Origin: Pontibacter oryzae
GTDB lineage: Bacteria > Bacteroidota > Bacteroidia > Cytophagales > Hymenobacteraceae
NCBI RefSeq assembly: GCF_003576375.1
Contig: NZ_QWGE01000006.1
Coordinates: 1-64,000, forward strand
Direction: 5' to 3'
DNA length: 64,000 bases
Position numbers and translations under genes: made by a program. The notes beneath the pieces were generated by a model. The model saw only the letters and a list, made by a program, of their open reading frames with translations. It was not told the DNA's origin and ran no database searches. Positions 16,705-25,495 of this stretch are shown piece by piece. Numbering within the stretch: position 1 is the stretch's first letter; each line of letters opens with the position of its first letter.

Positions 16705-18264
16705 ATGTCCCAGATATTTTTCCGTGAAACCGTAAGCTTTGAGGAGCGCCAAGCGCCGCTCTCGCTGTACGCGCTGCACCAGCAGATACGCGAGGAGCTG
16801 GAAATGGCTTTCCCGGATAGCTATTGGGTAGTGGCGGAGGTGGCGCAGGTAAACGTAGACCGCCGCAAAGGCCATTGCTACCTAACGCTGGTAGATAAGG
16901 GCGATGACGCACGGCAGATGCTGGCGCAGGCCCGGGCTACCATTTGGGGCTCGCGTTACCAGATGCTTGGCCGCTATTTCGAGGAGAAAACGGGCCAGCC
17001 GCTTAAAGCCGGCTTAAAAGTGCTGCTGCAGGCCTCGGTGCGCTTTCATGAGCTGTACGGCCTGAGCCTGGATGTATCGAACATCGACCCGAATTATACA
17101 ATTGGCGACCTGGCCCGCCAGCGCCAGGAAACCATGAAACGCCTGGAGGCCGAGGGGCTGCTGGAAGCAAACAAAGCCCTGGAGCTGCCTTTGGTGCCGC
17201 AACGGCTTGCCATTATATCTTCGGCTACCGCTGCCGGATACCAGGATTTTGTGCACCAGCTGGAAAACAACAGCTACGGCTATACTTTCGAGACCACGCT
17301 GTTTCCGGCAACCGTGCAGGGCAACGACGCCCCCAACTCGGTGGCGCAGGCCTTTGCCCAGATCAGCAGAGATAGCGAAAACTTCGATGCCATTGTACTG
17401 ATACGCGGTGGCGGCTCCCAAACCGACCTGAGCTGCTTTGATGATTACAAGATCGCCGCAGCCATCGGTAAATCGCCGTTGCCGGTGCTTACGGGCATTG
17501 GCCACGAGCGCGACGAAAGTATAGCTGACCTGGTGGCCAACACGCGCCTTAAAACCCCCACTGCCGTGGCTGGCTTCCTGATCGAGCGGTTTCGTGAGGC
17601 AGAAGGCATGGCCGAGGACCTGTTCGACAGCATCCGGATGTTTGCTGCCCAGCAACTTAAACTGACCGATGATAAGCTGGAACGTATAAGCCTGCGCTTA
17701 AATAACATGACCAAGCAAAAGCTTCAGGCTCGCAAGGATTCTCTGGAAAGCCTTTCTAGAGGACTTCTGCTCAAACCCAAAGCTTACCTGGAGGCGCAGC
17801 GACATACAATAAGCATGTTTGAGAAGGATATCGACGCATCAACCAAAGACCTGCTGCACGAGTGCGAACGCCACTTGCAGGAACTTTCGGTGTGCGTGGA
17901 GGGCAAAAGCCAGCGCTATCTGCACATGAAGGAGCACGAGCTCAACCACTTGGTGCACTGCCTGGAAACAGAGGCCAACGACCACCTAAAGAACGCGCAG
18001 CTCCTTTTTGCCACCTACAGCGACAAGCTAAAGTATGGCACCAAAGCAAAAATGCAAAACGAGCATCACCGCCTGAAATTATTAGAAATGAGTATTGAGG
18101 CTAACGACCCCGAAAAACTGCTGCTCCGCGGCTATACCATCACGCTGCTTAACGGAAAAGTGGTAAAAAGTGTAAAAGACGTTAAAACCGGCGATGTAGT
18201 GGAAACAAAAGTGCAGGACGGCACGCTCCACAGCATGGTTGTAAATATAGATACCAATGAATAA
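16705..18264 (+). CDS. xseA: Exodeoxyribonuclease VII large subunit
   Basis: Catalytic subunit of exonuclease VII, which degrades single-stranded DNA. The 519-residue protein has an N-terminal OB-fold (residues about 20-130, WVVAEVAQVN and GHCYLTLVD), then the nuclease domain with AIISSATAAGYQDF, RGGGSQTDLSCFDD and GIGHERDESIAD. A long coiled-coil region follows, with C-terminal GYTITLLNGK. It is longer than the Escherichia coli protein through the coiled coil. The last eight bases overlap xseB, the small subunit, so the two are translationally coupled. Confidence 0.95.
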   Translation: MSQIFFRETVSFEERQAPLSLYALHQQIREELEMAFPDSYWVVAEVAQVNVDRRKGHCYLTLVDKGDDARQMLAQARATIWGSRYQMLGRYFEEKTGQPLKAGLKVLLQASVRFHELYGLSLDVSNIDPNYTIGDLARQRQETMKRLEAEGLLEANKALELPLVPQRLAIISSATAAGYQDFVHQLENNSYGYTFETTLFPATVQGNDAPNSVAQAFAQISRDSENFDAIVLIRGGGSQTDLSCFDDYKIAAAIGKSPLPVLTGIGHERDESIADLVANTRLKTPTAVAGFLIERFREAEGMAEDLFDSIRMFAAQQLKLTDDKLERISLRLNNMTKQKLQARKDSLESLSRGLLLKPKAYLEAQRHTISMFEKDIDASTKDLLHECERHLQELSVCVEGKSQRYLHMKEHELNHLVHCLETEANDHLKNAQLLFATYSDKLKYGTKAKMQNEHHRLKLLEMSIEANDPEKLLLRGYTITLLNGKVVKSVKDVKTGDVVETKVQDGTLHSMVVNIDTNE

Positions 18265-18511
18265 GGACCTGAAGGATATGACGTACCGCGAGGCGACGCA
18301 GGAGCTAGAGGAAATTCTGCGTGCCATTGAAAACGATGCCGTAGATGTGGACGAGCTGACACAGAAAGTTCAGCGCTCTTCCCAACTCATCAAACTGTGC
18401 AAGGAGAAGCTTCGCAAAGCCGAAAAAGCCATCGACCAGGTGTTTAACGAGGAGAACTGCGAAACGCCAACGCCTGTAAAAACCGCTGATAGCAACGGCA
18501 CGTTATTCTAA
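18257..18511 (+). CDS. xseB: Exodeoxyribonuclease VII small subunit
   Basis: An 84-residue helical protein with the XseB signature TYREATQELEEILRAIEN followed by a leucine-rich second helix and KLRKAEKAI. It binds the coiled coils of XseA and controls nuclease assembly. It starts eight bases before the xseA stop. A low-complexity tail of about 20 residues follows the conserved part. A strong hairpin terminates the pair. Confidence 0.93.
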   Translation: MNKDLKDMTYREATQELEEILRAIENDAVDVDELTQKVQRSSQLIKLCKEKLRKAEKAIDQVFNEENCETPTPVKTADSNGTLF

Positions 18512-18563
18512 ATTATAAATTGCGCACTGTTTTTTTAAGACGGAGCACAATTCCATACTTTGC

Positions 18564-18617
18564 AAAATCCTAAGCCATACTTAGCTGAATTTCCAGACAA
18601 GTATGGCTTAGGATTTT
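18564..18617. terminator. Bidirectional terminator with AAGTATG arms
   Basis: A perfect 19-base inverted repeat (18564-18582 with 18599-18617) has a 16-base loop, A-rich on one side and T-rich on the other, between convergent genes. The inner ends of the arms are CATACTT and AAGTATG, the heptamer enriched across this window. Confidence 0.85.
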
Positions 18618-18622
18618 ATGAC

Positions 18623-19678
18623 TTACCTGTTAAGCTCTTTCACCTCTTTCCAGGTCCAGTTATACTTTGGGGTGATGTTCTGGTAAGCTTCGGTATAATA
18701 GCTTATCACTTCCTGTTTCAGCGTTTCTGGTGGTATCGAGGATGCATAGATCTCGCGCTCGGTTGGGTTAGCGTAGGTTTCTGAGCGGGTTAGCTTGTCG
18801 CCATCCAGGCGAAGGATGGGGCCGGTTTCCGTTACGTTCTCATAGGTCCAGCGGCGGCCAGAGGTTTCCAGGGCATTCAGGCGGTCAGCCAGCGGCTTCA
18901 TACTTAGGCGCGGCAGCGTTGGCCGTGAGGTAATGTCTACCCAGGTGGTATACTTATACTCCAGCTCATACTTGTTGCCCTCGTAGCAGCTCAGCACCAT
19001 GTCAAAACCTTGTGTGCGGCTAAAAAGTGCGTAATAGTGCAGCGGGTGCGGCGTATCAATGATCACCAAACCGATCTCCGGCTTTCTGGTGAGTTTTGTT
19101 TCGGGTTTATACATGTCGCGGTAGCCGAGCAGCACGCCACCCACCTCATCCTCCCAGGCACCGCGCTCCCAGTCTGGGTCCTGCAGCACCTGGCCAAACT
19201 CCCGCAAAAAGTACCTGAATTTCTGCACGCACTGCGCCGCCTCCTTCTCTTCCATGTCATCTGCCTCGAAAGGCTTATAGAACAGTTCCCGTTCTTTGGC
19301 ATTTATCCAGCAAACAAGTTTCAGGGCCTCGCCGGCCAGCGGGTGGTTCAGGTCCAGCTCCCTAAAATCGCCGATGAGGGCCGTTTGGCGCAGCAGTTCA
19401 TCATGCTCGAGGGCAAGCTTCGGGTTAAGCAAAGCCCATACACCCACAAAGCCATCAATATCGAAATGGTTGGCGGTAACATAGGGCAAGTCCAGTTCCG
19501 GCAGGTTCAGGCGCATGGCGCTCAGCACAATGGCGGCGCTTGTATCGCCCTCGGTTCCGGCCAAGCGCAGAGAACCTTTCCAATGCGAAAGCATGATACC
19601 GTTGGCGTGCGCACTATCCACTACCAGTGCTTTCTTGTTTTTAACCTCAGAAAAAGGGATAAACTGTTTGTTATGCAT
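18623..19678 (-). CDS. Conserved protein of unknown function (DUF6687-like)
   Basis: A soluble protein of about 351 residues. ATG 19678 is preferred to a TTG nine codons upstream. Near residue 70 it has NHFDIDGFVGVWA, reminiscent of the metal-binding DxDxDG-type turn of DHH phosphoesterases, and HANG near residue 23 could serve as another ligand. The remaining DHH motifs are not evident, so this is only a resemblance. It contains many tryptophans and acidic residues and no membrane segment or signal. I believe it belongs to a Bacteroidota domain-of-unknown-function family. It stands alone, convergent with xseB and divergent from pncB, which gives no functional clue. Confidence 0.7.
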   Translation of the reverse strand: MHNKQFIPFSEVKNKKALVVDSAHANGIMLSHWKGSLRLAGTEGDTSAAIVLSAMRLNLPELDLPYVTANHFDIDGFVGVWALLNPKLALEHDELLRQTALIGDFRELDLNHPLAGEALKLVCWINAKERELFYKPFEADDMEEKEAAQCVQKFRYFLREFGQVLQDPDWERGAWEDEVGGVLLGYRDMYKPETKLTRKPEIGLVIIDTPHPLHYYALFSRTQGFDMVLSCYEGNKYELEYKYTTWVDITSRPTLPRLSMKPLADRLNALETSGRRWTYENVTETGPILRLDGDKLTRSETYANPTEREIYASSIPPETLKQEVISYYTEAYQNITPKYNWTWKEVKELNR

Positions 19679-19826
19679 AACCAAAGTTGCACAGTGGGGC
19701 GGCAACCTGCAAGTTTTTTTTCATCAACCTGATAGTCATTCCCTTATTCGCTTCTCGTATACTTCCATACTTTAACTTTCGGCTATACTTGTTAACTTAC
19801 CGATTCAATTATCCCAGATACCACGC

Positions 19827-21290
19827 ATGGCGCTACAGCAGATTTACCGTACTTCCCTTTCGTTGCTAACCGATTTATACCAGCTTACCATGGCCTATGG
19901 CTACTGGAAAAACGGCATGGCAGAGCGCGAAGCAGTGTTCCATTTATACTTCCGGAAAAACCCTTTTGGCGGTGGTTATACTATTGCGGCCGGGCTGGAG
20001 CACGCCATCCAATACCTGCAGGAGCTTCGTTTTACAGCAGATGATATAGCTTACTTAGCCAGCCTAAAAGGCAGCGAAGGCAAGCCGCTTTTTAAGCAGG
20101 GATTTCTGGACTATTTACAACAAATGGAGTTTACCTGCGATGTGGATGCCATCCCCGAAGGCACCGTGGTTTTCCCTAGCGAGCCCTTAGTGCGCGTTAA
20201 AGGTCCGCTTTTGCAGGCACAGCTTATAGAAACACCGCTGCTCACAATTGTTAATTTTGAAACGCTGATAGCTACCAAAGCGGCGCGCATTAAAGAAGCA
20301 GCCAAGGGCGATACGGTAATTGAGTTTGGTATGCGCCGTGCGCAAGGTATAGACGGCTCGCTTTCAGCGGCCCGGGCAGCATACATTGGCGGCGCTGATG
20401 CCACCTCTAACCTGCTTGCCGGCCAGCTTTACAACATCCCCGTAAAAGGCACGCATGCACACAGCTGGATCCAGTCTTTCGACTCCGAAGAAGAGGCTTT
20501 TGAGGCGTATGGCACTGCTTTTCCGCAAGATTCCGTTTTTTTGGTGGATACCTACGATACCCTGGAAGGCGTGAAGAAGGCGATTAAGGTGGCCCAGAAA
20601 CTGGCTCCGAAAGGCTTTATTTTCGGTGGCATCCGCCTCGACTCCGGCGACCTGACCTACCTGAGCCAGCAAGCCCGCAAACTGCTGGATGCAGCAGGTT
20701 TTACAGATACCAGCATTGTGGCCAGCAACGACCTGGATGAGCACCTGATCACCCACCTGAAACAGGAAGGCGCTAAGATCAACATTTGGGGCGTGGGCAC
20801 TAAAATGATTACCGCTTATGACCAGCCAGCCTTGGGGGGAGTATACAAGCTGGCTGCTATTAAAAATGATGCCTGGGAGTATAAAATTAAGCTTTCGGAG
20901 CAATTGGTGAAAACCTCGAACCCGGGTATTTTACAGGTGCGGCGCTTTTACAATGAGCAACGTTACCTGGCTGACATGATTTACAATGAGCTTGAACCGC
21001 TTCCACCACAGCCTCAGCTAGTAGACCCGCTGGATGCTACCCGTCGGAAAAGTTTAGAACCAACCGCCAAGTATAAAGACCTTCTGGTGCCCATCTTCAA
21101 GAAAGGCCAGCTGAAGTATAAGTTACCGGACCTGCCAAGTATAAAAGCGCATACTTTACAGGAAGTAAGCAACTTACACGAAAGTATACGCCGATACCTG
21201 AACCCACACAGCTACCCAGCCGGTTTGGAAAGCGGGCTGCATCAGTTTAAAATGGACCTGATCCTGAAGCTGCGGGAAGCAGAAAAATAA
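19827..21290 (+). CDS. pncB: Nicotinate phosphoribosyltransferase
   Basis: Salvages nicotinic acid to nicotinate mononucleotide in NAD synthesis, using PRPP and ATP. The 487-residue protein begins with the family motif LLTDLYQLTMAYGYW and contains EFGMRRAQG, GADATSNLL, GTHAHSW (with the phosphorylated-histidine region nearby), GGIRLDSGDL and ASNDLDEHLI, then GVGTKM. Length fits the standard bacterial form. The upstream 150 bases hold three YATACTT copies (19758-19790). It ends just before a convergent HNH gene without an obvious terminator between. Confidence 0.95.
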   Translation: MALQQIYRTSLSLLTDLYQLTMAYGYWKNGMAEREAVFHLYFRKNPFGGGYTIAAGLEHAIQYLQELRFTADDIAYLASLKGSEGKPLFKQGFLDYLQQMEFTCDVDAIPEGTVVFPSEPLVRVKGPLLQAQLIETPLLTIVNFETLIATKAARIKEAAKGDTVIEFGMRRAQGIDGSLSAARAAYIGGADATSNLLAGQLYNIPVKGTHAHSWIQSFDSEEEAFEAYGTAFPQDSVFLVDTYDTLEGVKKAIKVAQKLAPKGFIFGGIRLDSGDLTYLSQQARKLLDAAGFTDTSIVASNDLDEHLITHLKQEGAKINIWGVGTKMITAYDQPALGGVYKLAAIKNDAWEYKIKLSEQLVKTSNPGILQVRRFYNEQRYLADMIYNELEPLPPQPQLVDPLDATRRKSLEPTAKYKDLLVPIFKKGQLKYKLPDLPSIKAHTLQEVSNLHESIRRYLNPHSYPAGLESGLHQFKMDLILKLREAEK

Positions 21291-21297
21291 CAGCAGG

Positions 21298-21582
21298 CTA
21301 CCTGCGCTTGCCGCGCTTGTTGGAAATTTTCTGAATGCGTTTGTTGCGCACCCACTTCAGGTATTTTTGCAAGGGCTCTGCCTGCTGTAAAGCCGGTATA
21401 GTATTGTATTGCAGGGCCAACTCCCGGTTGCTGAAGGTAAGGTGCAGGGTGCTGTGGCAAGGTTGGCATAGTTCAGCTGTGGCTCCGTAGCGCCCCCCTT
21501 CTTCGCGCGGCACCAGGTGGTGCCGCGATAGACTTTGCACCTCGCGCTGGCATAGTTCACAAATAAGATCGCTGCTTGCCAT
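21298..21582 (-). CDS. Small HNH endonuclease-family protein
   Basis: A 94-residue protein using ATG 21582; a longer form starting at 21612 is possible. It has the compact HNH zinc-finger fold: CELCQREV, then SRHHLVPREEGG with the active-site His pair, then ELCQPCHSTLHLTF, which supplies the second CxxC and final His. The C-terminus is strongly basic (NKRGKRR), suiting DNA contact. Stand-alone HNH proteins of this size are usually of unknown role; some are restriction-like or DNA repair nucleases. No modification gene is adjacent. Confidence 0.8.
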   Translation of the reverse strand: MASSDLICELCQREVQSLSRHHLVPREEGGRYGATAELCQPCHSTLHLTFSNRELALQYNTIPALQQAEPLQKYLKWVRNKRIQKISNKRGKRR

Positions 21583-21695
21583 TGTCTTTGATATTTTCTC
21601 TTTTAACAGCAAGTGTAAGCCTGTGGTTTAAACCATACTTTCATAGTATAAATTTACAACCTCGGGCCAGCCACCCTATGGCGAAACATAAACAG

Positions 21696-21725
21696 AAAAA
21701 GCCACGGCATAAACCGTGGCTTTTT
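21696..21725. terminator. Bidirectional terminator
   Basis: AAAAAGCCACGG pairs with CCGTGGCTTTTT around CATAAA. It lies downstream of the minus-strand propeller lipoprotein gene. Confidence 0.85.
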
Positions 21726-21750
21726 CTTTATGGGTTGTTTAAGATGATTT

Positions 21751-23253
21751 CTATTTCCAGTCGGGCATAATGGCGTTTGAGAAAATCTTGGTACGGTTCT
21801 TCCCATCGGCGGCATCCATTACATAGACATCGTAAGGGCCAAAACCATCGTTCGGGGTGTTTACAAATATAATCTTATCTCCGGTTGGCGAGTAGCGCGG
21901 ATAAAGGTCGTTAGTTCCGGCAGGCTTGGAAGCCGACATATCCATCAGGCCAGTGCCATCAATGTTCTTTCTGAAGATACGGGAATCTAGCTGGCGGCCC
22001 TCGGTGTTCTCGAACCCGGATACATCGCGGGTATAAAGTATGCTTTTGCCATCAATGGAAAATGCGGGGCTCTCCACACGACCTGGCAGGTTTTCTACTA
22101 GCAGGGTCATGTTGGTGCCGTTGGCTTCCATAATGTAGATCTCTGAATCGTTGATGCTTGCGCCAATTGTCTGGGCCAGGATTTTGTTACCAGTAGCAGT
22201 CCAGTCCAGCATTCGGAAGTGGCGGTTAGCCGGGGCATTGGCAATTACTGTAAGCCCAGAACCATCGCGGTTTATACGGTAAAGAAGCGCATAATGCCCA
22301 TATATTAACTGGCCGCCATCTGGAGCCCAGGCAAAACCAATACCTGGGTTATGGTAGCCGGCAATTGGCACAGAAGTGATTTGCTTTTTAGCAGAACCAT
22401 CACGGTTCATGGTATAAATCTGCGGCTCTATACCTGCATTTGAAGAATAGGCAATTATATCTCGCTTCGGGTTTAGTAGGGGCCACCATTCGCGGCTAAA
22501 GTCAGATGTAAGCCTGAAGGTGTTGGCAGTAGTGCCATCTGAGCTAAAAATATCATAGTTACCCTCCACGCTTCGGGCAAATAAGTAGCGGGCGTTAGGC
22601 AAGGATGCCGTGGAGAAACTCCAGATCGGGCCGTTCGACTCTGCTCCATTATCGCTGCGCACGGTAACCTGCCAAAAATAAGTGGTGCCGTGCAATAGGT
22701 TTTCAGCAACTACTGAGGTGTCTGTTATCGCTTCTGCTATCTTTTTTTTTTGGTTGGAGCCAGACTCATACAAGTATACATCATACGTCAGTGTGTCTTT
22801 ACTTGATGCTTTTGGTGCCTTCCATTGCAGGGTTACAGAATTTGAAATGTCGGAGGCGTTATTTTCAGGAGAGGGTTCTGTAGGCAAGCCCGGCACATCG
22901 TCTCCCTCATTCGACTCGCTTAAGAGTATGGTTGCTTTGGTTTCTTTGCCGTTTTTTACAGCAACAGTTACAGATTCTGTTTTAAAACCTGATTTTTTCG
23001 CCGTGATGGTATAATCACCTGCTGTAATATCAGAGATGATGAACATGCCATTGGCATCGGTAATTAAGGCGGTTGTTGCGGGGCTAGTGGATATACTAAT
23101 GCCTGATAAAGGTGCATTTGTGTCGGAGTCAAGCACTTGCCCACTTAAAACACCTTCACCGTTTGGCTCTATTGTGTCTTCGTTACAGGCTGTAAAGCCA
23201 AGTATAAGCAAGAATAAAACAACTAGCTTAAAGGGTAAAGCTGTTTTCAACAT
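21751..23253 (-). CDS. Lipoprotein with carboxypeptidase-regulatory-like, Fn3-like and beta-propeller domains
   Basis: A 500-residue exported lipoprotein (Cys23 in GFTAC). Domain order: a CarboxypepD_reg-like beta sandwich (about 35-112, GQVLDSDTNAPLSG and DANGMFIISDI), an Fn3-like domain (about 125-220, ending TTYFWQVTVRSDNG), then a TolB/WD40-like propeller with repeated units such as IYTMNRDGS, LYRINRDGS, IYIMEANGT and DVYVMDAADG. Such proteins sit on the cell surface or in the periplasm and bind partners or polysaccharide; enzymatic motifs are absent. It is the last gene after the curli subunits on the same strand, 145 bases from the CsgB-like gene, so involvement in curli or matrix attachment is possible but unproven. 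Confidence 0.8.
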   Translation of the reverse strand: MLKTALPFKLVVLFLLILGFTACNEDTIEPNGEGVLSGQVLDSDTNAPLSGISISTSPATTALITDANGMFIISDITAGDYTITAKKSGFKTESVTVAVKNGKETKATILLSESNEGDDVPGLPTEPSPENNASDISNSVTLQWKAPKASSKDTLTYDVYLYESGSNQKKKIAEAITDTSVVAENLLHGTTYFWQVTVRSDNGAESNGPIWSFSTASLPNARYLFARSVEGNYDIFSSDGTTANTFRLTSDFSREWWPLLNPKRDIIAYSSNAGIEPQIYTMNRDGSAKKQITSVPIAGYHNPGIGFAWAPDGGQLIYGHYALLYRINRDGSGLTVIANAPANRHFRMLDWTATGNKILAQTIGASINDSEIYIMEANGTNMTLLVENLPGRVESPAFSIDGKSILYTRDVSGFENTEGRQLDSRIFRKNIDGTGLMDMSASKPAGTNDLYPRYSPTGDKIIFVNTPNDGFGPYDVYVMDAADGKNRTKIFSNAIMPDWK

Positions 23254-23398
23254 GTTAAAGAAATTATAAGGGTAAATAGGTAAGATGCTGGCAGCATGGC
23301 ATAAACCATAATTAAAATTAAAAGCTTATGCATATATAGTTATATACGAATTTTTAAAGTTGAGGGTTGTCCATCCATAGGCATTTCTCAAATATGGC

Positions 23399-23917
23399 CT
23401 ACTCTACTGGTCCAAACCCACCGTTTTCAATTACAACACGCATTCCCTCGCCTTGCTGGGTTACTTGGTAAGGCAGCGTGTTTGTTCCGTTTTCTATCTG
23501 GATCAGCTCATTGTTAAGGCCTTGCTGAGATATAATAAATTTTTGCCCGTTAGCGCTTATACTCTGCACCAAGCGGTTGCCATCTCCTTCTTGCTGCACG
23601 GCGCTTATATTGAAATCACCGGAAAACAAACCTTCATACTGATTAGCGTTGCCATTCTGCACCAGGTTAAGCATGTTGCCTACTCCAGTTTGGTTTAGCG
23701 ACACAGTATTGGCATTACCATTCTGAACCACATAAGCTACATTTGTGCTTTGCTTAATAATAGCTGAACCAGGTTGCTCTGTAGCCAGGGTCAGTTGGCG
23801 AATAAACTGGTTCTCATCAACTTGCTGCAACAGCAAATCCTTCGACTCTATTTCCTGTGCATACGTTTCGCTTAAGCTAAGCCCTATTAAAAGCAGTAAA
23901 ACAAAGATCTTCTTCAT
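23399..23917 (-). CDS. csgB: Minor curlin, CsgB-like nucleator
   Basis: A 172-residue secreted protein; start ATG 23917 (MKKIFVLLLL) gives a clean signal peptide ending TYAQE. After a non-repetitive region of about 35 residues it has four to five curlin-type repeats built around QNGNAN and QQGEG, for example VVQNGNANTVSLNQTGVGN and LVQNGNANQY. The repeats are fewer and less regular than in the three large paralogues upstream and the tail is distinctive (VVIENGGFGPVE). By analogy with enteric curli this suits the surface-anchored nucleator CsgB rather than the major fibre subunit. That role is inferred from size, divergence and position. Confidence 0.75.
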   Translation of the reverse strand: MKKIFVLLLLIGLSLSETYAQEIESKDLLLQQVDENQFIRQLTLATEQPGSAIIKQSTNVAYVVQNGNANTVSLNQTGVGNMLNLVQNGNANQYEGLFSGDFNISAVQQEGDGNRLVQSISANGQKFIISQQGLNNELIQIENGTNTLPYQVTQQGEGMRVVIENGGFGPVE

Positions 23918-23994
23918 AGCCGTCAATTTTGCTTTAAAATACAAAACAATCTAAGGTAAATCAAGTCACCTTAGATTGTTTTGTTAAACTAATA

Positions 23995-25176
23995 TTAGTT
24001 TGATTGAGTTACAGTGGCAGTGTTATTTCTTCCGTTTTGCATAACAGTGCTCATTTGGCCCATTCCAGACTGGAATACGGTTGATGAGTTACCTGTGCTG
24101 CCCATTTGAGTAACTACTGAACTGTTCATGAACCCTTCCTGCTGCTGCAAAGAGTAGTTCTCGTTGCTGCTTTGGGTAAGTTCAGCGTAATTAGCGCCGC
24201 CCTGAGTTTGCACCTGGTAAGCGTTGTTGTCATCGCCAGACTGAACAATTATAGCTGCGTTGTATGCACCGCTCAGGTCTTGCTGATACTGAGAAGCATA
24301 GTTTCCGTTACCGGTTTGTAGAGCACCTGCGTAGTTAGCCCCGCTAACTCCCTGCTGATACTGCACTGCTTCGTTACCATCTCCTACCTGCATAATCTCA
24401 GCAGTGTTAGCTCCTGATACCCAAATTTGTCTTTGGTCGGCAGTGTTGTTGTCGCCAGACTGGTTAATGTAAGCGTTGTTTAACGCACTCACATATTCTT
24501 GAGTCTGTGCAGCAGAGTTGTTGTCGCCTGATTGCATGATCATCGCCTCGTTGCCTGCGCTGATCAGGCTTTGCGTTTGGTCGGCTCTGTTGTTATCTCC
24601 GCTTTGGTATGCCTTAGCAGTGTTATAGGCGGAAATACCGTTTTGATCTTGCTCAGCATAGTTGTTATCGCCTGTTTGCTCTATCAGCGCAGCGTTGTTA
24701 CCACTGAAAGTATTCTGATACTGGCGGGCAGTGTTTCCAACCGCACCATTTCCATCCTGGCCTTGGTAAATGATAGCAGAGTTACTGTTAGAAACCCCGG
24801 ACTGCAACTGGTCTGCTGAGTTACGCTCTCCATGCTGCTCCACTACAGCAAGGTTATCGTTTGCTCTCATATCCTGGCGCTGCATAGCTATGTTATCGGC
24901 TCCTTTTTGTGTAGCATAAGCTTGGTTACGTCTGTTATCCTGCTTAATGCTTGATTGGTTACCTGTACCATCCTGCTCTACTTCAGCCCAGTTGTCGCGG
25001 CTAACAGGCATCGTAGTCCCTCCTTGTTTCACATCAGAAGAGTTAGTAGAGCCCATTTGGTTTACTTTGGCTGTCTGGTTCATGCCTTTTTGATTGACAG
25101 TGCTTGTATTGCTCTGTGCAAATGTCATACCCGCTATAAGGGTGAAAGCAGCTGCGAAAAATACGTTCTTTTTCAT
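23995..25176 (-). CDS. Large curlin-repeat protein, major amyloid subunit paralogue 1
   Basis: A 393-residue protein with a signal peptide ending GMTFAQS, then about 14 to 15 curlin-type repeats of 22 to 23 residues with the core QSGDNNxAxQxQ. Strand-turn-strand units of this kind stack into a cross-beta amyloid fibre after export through CsgG. It is the longest curlin here; Escherichia coli CsgA has five repeats in about 151 residues. The final repeat ends NTATVTQSN. The gene is separated from the next curlin upstream by 319 bases that carry several hairpins, so it may be transcribed separately. It is AAGTATR-poor compared with non-curlin neighbours. Confidence 0.9.
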   Translation of the reverse strand: MKKNVFFAAAFTLIAGMTFAQSNTSTVNQKGMNQTAKVNQMGSTNSSDVKQGGTTMPVSRDNWAEVEQDGTGNQSSIKQDNRRNQAYATQKGADNIAMQRQDMRANDNLAVVEQHGERNSADQLQSGVSNSNSAIIYQGQDGNGAVGNTARQYQNTFSGNNAALIEQTGDNNYAEQDQNGISAYNTAKAYQSGDNNRADQTQSLISAGNEAMIMQSGDNNSAAQTQEYVSALNNAYINQSGDNNTADQRQIWVSGANTAEIMQVGDGNEAVQYQQGVSGANYAGALQTGNGNYASQYQQDLSGAYNAAIIVQSGDDNNAYQVQTQGGANYAELTQSSNENYSLQQQEGFMNSSVVTQMGSTGNSSTVFQSGMGQMSTVMQNGRNNTATVTQSN

Positions 25177-25454
25177 AAGTAAGCGTTTTTAAATAAATAT
25201 TAGGGTTTAAGTTAGCCAGTGCTTTACAGCTGGCGGTTAGTTATTAATGTGGCTTAAAGTCTTTATTTGATATTATAGTGCCAGCTTGTATAAAGCTGGA
25301 GGTAGTTATTGCACAATAGATCCCTGGTAAGCATACACTTACCATCGATATTCTCCTAGGTGATAACTGTGAATAGATTAAAATTGCATGTATGTAGCTA
25401 TCCCTCTTAGATAGCTGTGGAAAGGATACGTGTGTTATGAATGCAGCAGGTAGT
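25177..25454 (-). promoter_or_regulatory. Hairpin-rich leader region of the large curlin gene
   Basis: Four short inverted repeats occur in this gene-free stretch, which is 5' to the minus-strand curlin gene: GCCAG with CTGGC near 25215-25234, CCAGCTT with AAAGCTGG near 25282-25300, GGTAAG with CTTACC near 25327-25345, and TAGCTATC with GATAGCT near 25397-25420. It may be a structured 5' leader. No open frame of interest is present. Confidence 0.4.
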
Positions 25455-25493
25455 AAAAAGTATAGCAGGCTGATAAGGCCTGCTATACTTTTT
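25455..25493 (-). terminator. Terminator of the second curlin gene
   Basis: An exact 15-base inverted repeat, AAAAAGTATAGCAGG with CCTGCTATACTTTTT, lies 3 bases past the curlin stop. Both arms contain the AAGTATA heptamer. Confidence 0.85.
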
Positions 25494-25495
25494 GA

